NCBI GenBank assembly: GCA_033065855.1
Contig: JAVXUO010000775.1
Location: forward strand, 33,853-97,852
Direction: 5' to 3'
DNA length: 64,000 nt
Origin: Escallonia rubra
Lineage: Eukaryota > Streptophyta > Magnoliopsida > Escalloniales > Escalloniaceae
Part shown: one piece after another, positions 57,131 through 64,000 of the stretch
How the letters are laid out: every line of letters starts with the position of its first letter
Numbering within the stretch: the first letter of the stretch is position 1
Notes under the pieces: generated by a model
Told to the model about the DNA's origin: nothing
Database searches by the model: none
The model's input: only the letters and a program-made list of their open reading frames with translations
Made by a program: the position numbers and the translations under genes

Positions 57131-57257
57131 TCAAACACCAAAACGACCCCCTATATGGGTGTCGGAATTGAGATTGTTGAATGTGCATTAAATTTAGGTT
57201 AGTTAGGTTAATGCGACATTTTTAGCATGCACCCCCTGGAATCTAATCGTGGCTCCA

Positions 57258-58225
57258 GCGCTGGCTATAATTAGCCCTAATTAGTCCTGATTAACAATAT
57301 TTTAGTAAATCAATTAACCCTAATTAGCTCTAACGAGCCTAATTAGTTTTAATTAACCCTAAGAACCTGATGAAATTCAAATTAGCTGTAATTACCTCAA
57401 ATTAGCCCAAATGAACCCAATTATGCGCATATTGATTGTAGTTAGCCTAATTAGTCATAATTTGCACTAACATAACCCAATTACGCCTAATTAGCGCTAG
57501 TTAGGACTAATCAACACTACTCGGCACCATCAAAACCCTAATTAGGACTAAATAACCCTAATTAGTCATAATCAACCCTAATTAGCTATAATTATTCGAA
57601 ACTAGCCCTCATTAACATTAATTAGCTCTAACATAACCCAATTAAGCCTAATTAGCCCTAATTAGGACTAATCATCACTACTCGGCACAATTAAACCCTA
57701 ATTAGTCATAATCAACCCTAATTAGCTATAATTATCGAAAACTAGCCCTCATTAACATTAATTAGCCCTAACATAACCCAATTAAGCCTAATTAGCCCTA
57801 ATTAGGACTAATCAGCACTACTCGGCACCATCAAAACCCTAATTAGGACTACATAACTCTAATTAGTCCTAATCAACCCTAGTCAGCTATAATCATCCGA
57901 AACTATCCCTCATTAACATTAATTAGCCCTAACATAACCCAATTAAGCCCAATTAGCCCTAATTAGGACTAATCATCACTACTCGGCACAATTAAACCCT
58001 AATTAGGACTAAATAACCGTAATTAGTCCTAATCAACCCTAGTCAGCTATAATCATCCGAAACTATCCCTCATTAACATTAATTAGCCCTAACATAACCC
58101 AATTAGCCCTAATTAGGACTAATCATCACTACTCGGCACAATTAAACCCTAATTAGGACTAAATAACCCTAATTAGTCCTAATCAACTCTAATCAGCTAT
58201 AATTAATAATCGTGTCTTGTTCCCT
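57258..58225. repeat. CCCTAATTAGGACTAAT array
   Basis: CTAATTAG/CCTAATTAGG-rich DNA organised in units of about 140-165 bases marked by CACTACTCGGCAC at about 57515, 57677, 57814, 57978 and 58127. CTAATTAG and CCTAATTAGG are self-complementary, so the array is palindrome-dense. Confidence 0.85.
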
Positions 58226-58994
58226 AATAACCCAGTTAGCCCTAATTAGCCCTTGTACATCCCATAATTACTCCATGTTGCCCAGAGATGGTTCAATTAC
58301 TCGTTGTTTACAAACCCTGCCTTCTTTATATTAATTGTTGTTTTGAGAAGTCCACTGGCAACGAGATGGTTCAACTCGTTGCCAACAAGTTCTATTTAAT
58401 GTGGAATTGATAACATATGCAACGATCATTCTGCAGTTTTGATATTTCGGAAAGATTCTTGCATATCTTATCAATTTCTGAACACATGCATGCATACAAA
58501 CCCTTAGTTCCCGTTCAAAGGTACTCATTACAAAGTAATGCCTTGTAATGAGCCTTTGGATGTCCAGTTTGGACAGTTTGGAAAAGCTAATTGTTTATAA
58601 AACAGTATTTTGACTCATGCTTTATGTTCTATGTCGTGGATATTTGGTACACGTTCTCGTGTGTTTCTCCGGGTGCATACAGATCTGGTGTTCTAACATC
58701 CGTCAAACCTTCCTGAGCAAGGTTAGATGAATGTTAGAACACCTAATCGATGTGGTGTACTTGGAGAAATGCGGGGAGGTGCTGCCGAATTTTCCACAGA
58801 CATCGGACTAAGCATGAGTTATTCACTGTTTTATAAACATGTGCTTTTCTGAATGGGATAGGACCACTACCTGTTCAAGAGTGGAGGGGAAATATGTAGA
58901 CATGTTGTAACATTCATGCATTGATATTTACATCGGCAATGCCTAAACACTGGTCATTATTGAAGGTGGTATACAGTACGATAATTCAGTCGTC
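58226..58994. other. Region upstream of the CACTA transposase gene
   Basis: Non-coding in all frames that I could interpret. It probably contains the promoter and 5' leader of the TNP2-type gene. AGGTTAGATGAATGTTAGAACACC and GTGTTCTAACATCCGTC (about 58689 and 58722) form an imperfect inverted repeat. Confidence 0.45.
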
Positions 58995-61900
58995 ATGTCA
59001 GTCGATCGAAGTTGGATGAAAAGGAAGAATGCTGAAGATTTTGAGTGTCGCGTTGACGAATTTCTCGACTTCGCTTATGCGCATCCTGCACATGTTGACC
59101 TTGATAAGATAAGGTGCCCGTGCGGTAGATGTGAGTTGTTGCACTGGAGAAAAAGAATTGAAGTAAAATGGCATCTTCGTCGGTACGGTTTTATGGGTGG
59201 ATACACAAGGTGGACGCAGCACGGGGAAACGATAGTATTGTCGTCCAACCTGGCTAGTCAAACTGAAGTTAGGGAGGAGGCACGATATGATTTCCAAGAT
59301 ATGATTATGGATGCTGGGCATGCTAATGTTGACTGGGGTAACGACAGGCCACAACCGCCGAACGAGGGGGCTCATCAGTTTTATGAGTTGTTGAGAGCTG
59401 CGGAAGAGCCGCTGTGGGATGGAGCTCCGAAACACACACGGCTGTCTGCGGTTAGTAGGTTATTACAGTTGAAATCAGACCACGGGCTGAGTGAGAAAGC
59501 TACCGCCGTCGTACTATGACGCGAAGAAGATGATGAGGAAACTTGGGTTGAGCTACGACCGGATAGATGCGTGCAATAACGATTGTGTATTATTCTGGAA
59601 AGAGAATAAGGATTTGTCATTATGTCCAGTGTGTGATCATTCGAGGTACAAACCGGACAAAGGGAAGAAGAAAAACATTGCATGGAAGATATTGCGATAT
59701 TTCCCGGTCACACCACGGCTTCAGAGAATGTACTACTCCTCCAGTACGGCTGAACATATGAGGGCTCACCGTGAGACTCGCAGCAACGATGCCGATGTGC
59801 TGACACACCCAGCTGATGGAGAGGCGTGGAAGGAGTTTGACCGCAGGCATCCAGTTTTTGCTCAGGAAGTTCGGAATGTTAGACTTGGTCTGGCAACCGA
59901 TGGGTTCAACCCTTTCGGTCAGTCTACCACGCCTTACTCCTGTTGGCCTGTTATTATTGTCCCTTACAACCTTCCACCAGGCATGTGCATGAAGAAGCCG
60001 TATATGTTCTTGTCGTTGCTTATTCCGGGGCCGAAGAGTCCCGGTAAGGACATAGATGTGTATTTAAGGCCGTTGATTGATGAGTTAAAACAATTATGGA
60101 ATCATGGAGTCGAAACATATGATGCATCCCTTAAACAAAATTTTCAGATGAGGGCTGCTTTGATGTGGACTATACATGATTTCCCCGCATTGGGAATGAC
60201 GTGTGGCTGGAGCACACATGGGAAGCTAGCATGCCCTGCTTGTATGGGCGTGAACCCCGGTCATACGTTAAAGCACGGCGGAAAGGCCTCGTGGTTCGGA
60301 TGTCACCGTAAGCTTTTGCCACCGGGCCATCAGTTTCGTAGGCAGAAGGATAAATTTGACGGGACAATCGAGCGTGAGGTTGTCACGCTGGACTACCCAT
60401 CTGGTGAAGAAGTACTCTCACACCTGGAGGCACTTGATACTGACATACCACACGGTAAGGGTGTGCCGGATCAGAAGATTGCAGGGTTCGGGAAAGAGCA
60501 CAACTGGAGAAAATTTTGTATCTTCTGGGAGTTAGCCTACTGGAGGACGCTCGTTATCCGAAACAACATGGATGTGATGCATATTGAGAAGAACGTTTTT
60601 GATAATGTGTTCAACACAGTGATGAATTTCAAGGGCAAATCGAAAGATCACCTTAAAGCGAGAAGGGATCTACAACAGTTGGGTGTACGCCGTGAATTGC
60701 ATCCTCGGACAGTCAGTGGGAGGACCATACTTCCGAAAGCACCTTACTGTCTAGACAAGAAACAAGTGGAGAAGGTCTGTCAGTGGGTTAAGAATTTGAA
60801 GCTTCCGGATGGGTTTGCGTCCAACATATCTCGTTGTTGCAATGTATCGAAATGCAAGTTCCAAGGGATGAAGAGTCACGACTGCCACGTATTCATGGAG
60901 AGATTCATTCCTATTGCCTTCCGGGGACTGTTGCCACGGGTTGTTTGCGAGACTTTGACTGAATTATCTCATTTCTTTCGAGATATATGCTCTTCTACGA
61001 TCCGGGTGAGTAACATGGAAGTGCTTGAGAAGAACATTGTGGTGACGATTTGCAAGCTGGAGAAAATCTTCCCACCTTCGTTCTTTGATTCAATGGAGCA
61101 TCTGCCTGTTCACTTGGCATATGAAGCTAAGATGGGTGGACCCGTGCAATATCGGTGGATGTATCCCTTCGAGAGGTAATCCTTAAATTGTTACAGTTGT
61201 TCGTTTACACTTAATGCGACATCTGTTATCATTGATATTCCACCTAACTCGATTCCCTAAACTTCTAGGTTCATGTTCCATTTAAAGAAAAAAGTCCGTA
61301 ATAAGGCTCGGGTTGAGGGCTCAATTGCGGAGGCTTACGTAATGGAAGAACTTGTAAACTTTTGTAGTCAATATTTCGGTTCGGATGTTGGTACAAGGTT
61401 AAATCAACTAGGCCGAAATGATCCCGGAGCAAGCACAAATTTGGAAGGGCAATTGTCAATATTCAAGCAGTCAGGTAGTCCGTTCGGCCGAACGTATACT
61501 CGATGGCTAACAGATGAAGAGTACAGTGCTGCAACAATATATGCCCTTCTAAATTGCGATGAAGTTTCGGCATTCGTTGAGTAAGTTAAAGTCTTAATTC
61601 ACTTACATTGCTGTACATAATTGAAAGTGTGTGTTAAGCGAGTTAAATGCATATTGGTTTGCAGTGAGTTCGATGCGGAATCTTTAATCACTGATCCCGC
61701 TGGACTTGAATCTCATCGGAAATCACAATTTGTACAGTGGTTCAAAATCCGTGTAAGATTATTTAACGAAATTATATTATGTGTTATATACAGTTCTGTG
61801 GCCAATTAGTATACTGATTTATCCTTAATTTTTACCGTCATCTACAATAGGTTCAGTCAATGGATAGACCAGTGGCCTCCTGCTTGAAATTACTAGCCGA

Positions 61901-62600
61901 AGGCCCTAACAAACAAACATCCTGTTACGGAGGCTATATCATCAACGGGTTTAGGTTTAACGTAAAAGATGATGACCGAACAAAACAAACCCAAAACAGT
62001 GGAGTCTTGGTCAACGGCGACTGTTATGCCGAGAATTGCATGGATTTTTACGGAGAGCTAGATGAGATTGTTGAGCTAACATATCTGGGTTCCCAAAACC
62101 GCCTGGTAATGTTCAAGTGTACGTGGTTCGATGTCACATGCAGCAGAGGAATCCGTGTTAGCTCTCAAGGGATTGTAGATGTCAATGTCAAGTCAAGACT
62201 TGCATCAGACGAGCCCTTTGTGTTTGCTAGTCAAGCTGTACAAGTCTTTTACGCGGAGGACGTCGCCAATCCCAAATCTCATTGGTATACAACTATCAAG
62301 TCCAAGAAATTGCCCGTGACATATGACAGTGAGCTAGACTCCTTTCAAGCCGACCAACCACGTGTCTTGTTCCCTGTTGAGGTCAACAACGAGGAGGACG
62401 ATCTTCCTCTTCCAACAACACTTCTTGTGGGAGAAGAAGTCGTAGATGATGACGCGGAAGATGTTGAAAGTGTTGGAGATGATGTGACCGAGTCTACTGA
62501 TGAAGAGGATGAATTAGAAGATGAAGAGGACGACGAGTCCCACGAAGAAGAGGGCGACGAGGATAGTGATGAAGATGATTCGCAAACTGAAAATGATTGA
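58995..62600 (+). pseudogene. CACTA TNP2-type transposase gene with an internal deletion/frame change
   Basis: DDE-type transposase of En/Spm elements. Segment 1 (58995 to about 59505) starts MSVDRSWMKRK and has the transposase-associated Cys/His domain (KIRCPCGRCELLHW...RYGFMGGYTRW). At about 59495-59510 the frame changes: LSEK is followed directly by LPPSYYDAKK of the next frame, where relatives have about 20 further residues. Segment 2 (to 61175) is the Transposase_21 core (WKILRYFPVTPRLQRMY, TTPYSCWPVIIVPYNLPPGM, HDFPALGMTCGWST, LACPACM) and the start of DUF4218 (MKSHDCHVFMERFIPIAFRG). Splice sites then join 61269-61580, 61665-61752 and 61851-62600, the last being DUF4216-like (VLVNGDCYAENC) with an acidic tail. 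Only the early break is clear, so inactivation rests on it. Confidence 0.85.
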
Positions 62601-62682
62601 CTTGTAATGTTGTAACATCACGGGAAAAATGTAGTAACATTTTAGAACTTGGTGTTTATTGATGTGTTTTTGCACATCCGTT

Positions 62683-62701
62683 CATATATATATATATATA
62701 G
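62683..62701. repeat. Short (AT)n microsatellite
   Basis: ATATATATATATATATATA lies between the two CACTA genes, shortly after the stop of the TNP2-type gene. Confidence 0.8.
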
Positions 62702-62778
62702 TGCCGATGATGATTTATGCCTAAATTATTGTTTTTCACGTGTTAATGTCTTTGTATATAATCTATATGAAGTCAGAT

Positions 62779-63943
62779 ATGGATAGGATACGGGCTATTC
62801 GTGGCCGGGCTGGACGCCGAGCTGCTTCCTCCCCGGTTAGTCCCACCTCGTCATTGCCTACTGATGACGAGGCACAGAGTGATCGCGGACAGCCATCGGG
62901 GGCCCAGCCCCAGCCCCAGCGCCACCGTCGCCCCAGCCCCAGCCATCGCCGTCGCCCCAGCCATCGCCGTCGCCCCAGTCGTCTCCATCTTCCGTGGGTT
63001 CTACCTCAGGTATAGTTGATAACGGTGTTTAGTACATTTTCGCTAGCCTTATATTTGAACTGTATTAACGTCTGTGTTTTGTAGGATCTCGACGAGGCCG
63101 TGGTCCGACACGCGGGGTACGCATCGACCCCCAGCGTAAACAGAGAGTTACGCTCACGCAGGAGGGCCTGTAAGTACTAAAAATATCACCTCATGCCTTA
63201 TGTTTAAAATTTTTGGGTGTTAATTTATATTTGAACTGTATTAATTAATTTAATTACTTCTTTGGCAGGATCCTGGAGAATATGGCGAGGACGAAGATCG
63301 GCGTTCTTGTGAAGGGCCGATTCTTCGAGCCACGCCTGTACTGGAAGGACTGGGATGCCGCTGCGAGGGAGGCCCTATGGGAGGAGTGGCTGGTACGGTG
63401 AAGTATTTTTTTCAGCGTTAGTAAATGTTAAATTACAGTTTGTTTTATGTTGTTAATTTGTGTTATTGAATGCATTACAGGAGGGGTTCACGTTTGATAC
63501 GCCTGAGCAGCAGAGACGGGGGCAGCGGGCCTTCTTTGCCTACATCGGCAAGAAGTACCGCCGATGGCTCCACGATGCACGGGACCGGGTGAAGAAGGCG
63601 CTGCCCGAGGGTGCACCGATGACGGACATGACGAAATATCCCCCACATTGGATATCTCACCGTGTATGGGGGGAGATGATAGATCGGTGGGCTGCGGATC
63701 CAGGTTGGGACGCCAAGAGTAAGAGCGGGGCTGAGAACAGACAGAACAGAGATCCGACGCACACGGGGGGTCGGTGCCACACGACATCGTCCGACACATG
63801 AACGCGGTCGAGCACCCGGATCTAGAGGAGGATGAGGTCATAGCTCTGACCTATACTCAGACGCACGTGCGGAAGAAGGACAAGGACGAGACGCACCAGG
63901 CGGGCGACTATATTTCAGATATTGCCCGGTGGATCGATGTGAG
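62779..63943 (+). pseudogene. CACTA second gene, Transposase_24-like (partial; continues past the window)
   Basis: The start MDRIRAIRGRAGRR is followed by a Pro/Ser/Arg/Gln-rich linker (62840-63009). Probable exons by splice signals: about 62779-63009, 63085-63169, 63269-63389, 63481-63943. The last two read ILENMARTKIGVL, RLYWKDWDAAAREALW, AFFAYIGKKYRRWLHDARDR, PPHWISHRVWGEMI and HTGG, the pattern of plant transposase family 24 (En/Spm-associated). At about 63770 a one-base loss moves the rest (VPHDIVRHMNAVEHPDLEED, then TQTHVRKKDKDE) out of frame. A GTGAGT donor at 63940 suggests another exon beyond the window. Exon limits are estimates. Confidence 0.7.
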
Positions 63944-64000
63944 TCAATTTATTTAAGTTAATGTTTTATCTTTCTATCCTCGATGTCTGTTTCGTTAATT

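Larger units (their letters stand above)
53897..64000 (+). mobile_element. CACTA (En/Spm) transposon, 5' part; continues beyond the window
   Basis: It begins with CACTACAAGAAAAGAG, the classic CACTA terminus. The first 180 bases contain subterminal repeats of CCGTCGGTAAA/TTAGCGACGGA, including an 11-bp-arm hairpin (TTAGCGACGGA...TCCGTCGCTAA, about 53918-53945). It interrupts the L1 endonuclease. Large tandem arrays occupy 54127-58230, then the TNP2-type gene (58995-62600) and a second transposase-associated gene (62779 onward). The right terminus is outside the window, so the 3-bp target duplication cannot be checked; the three bases on the left are ACT. Confidence 0.92.

Noticed and set aside
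56719-57202. Asp/Thr/Cys-repeat proteins on both strands
   Set aside because: They are translations of a 21-bp tandem array, which necessarily stays open in every frame without a stop.
57000-58225. CRISPR array
   Set aside because: Repeats are contiguous or diverged without unique spacers, there are no cas genes, and the DNA is eukaryotic.
58998-59435. 145-codon minus-strand frame
   Set aside because: It is antisense to the CACTA transposase N-terminal domain, which has clear family motifs on the plus strand.
62801-63019. Second overlapping frame in the Pro/Gln-rich linker of the CACTA gene
   Set aside because: It is a shadow of the repetitive CCCCAGCCATCGCCGTCG sequence; the other frame starts with a Met and leads into the conserved exons.

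Overview
The window looks like a transposon-dense, gene-poor stretch of nuclear DNA from a flowering plant, probably a eudicot. The clues are plant-type hAT, CACTA, Ty1/copia, Ty3/gypsy and L1 elements, CCCTAAA telomere-type motifs, an endogenous plant pararetrovirus and a plant-type peptidyl-tRNA hydrolase gene. I could not identify the species. No tRNA, rRNA, CRISPR array or bacterial-type operon was seen.

Only one intact host gene was found: an eight-exon PTH2 (peptidyl-tRNA hydrolase 2) gene on the minus strand, 31906-35960. It encodes a 196-residue, membrane-anchored protein. Almost everything else is nested mobile DNA.

Layout: 162-1967 is a foldback element lying between two (TA)n tracts, with palindrome-rich terminal repeats. 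2590-6430 holds MITEs, including a hAT-like element (5172-6272) with a perfect 8-bp target duplication. 6433-16738 is a complete two-LTR retrotransposon with a perfect TTGGC duplication that encodes only gag (TR-GAG/LARD type) and is interrupted by a hAT MITE (8899-9994). 16744-19220 and 25958-26290 are decayed Ty3/gypsy DNA, split by a 6.7-kb hAT element (19221-25949) that carries its own broken transposase and has itself received a probable solo LTR (19449-21883). 26744-28700 is a second decayed hAT. 30060-31390 is an ORF-less L1-like element with long C tracts.

After PTH2, a hAT MITE (37318-38528) precedes a heavily mutated endogenous pararetrovirus (about 38537-48805). The viral copy is split by an LTR fragment (about 40096-43071, itself hit by a hAT MITE at 41265-42494) and by a solo LTR (45908-47484). 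49931-52785 is a 5' LTR plus broken Ty1/copia polyprotein. It passes into an L1 endonuclease fragment (53007-53896), which is cut off by a CACTA (En/Spm) element that starts at 53897 and runs past the window end. The CACTA carries several tandem arrays (17-bp minisatellite, telomere-like CCCTAAA array, 21-bp array, CCCTAATTAG array), a TNP2-type transposase gene and a second, Transposase_24-like gene.

Target-site duplications give a relative order of insertion. All coding mobile DNA shows stops, frameshifts or deletions, so most of it is probably immobile now.
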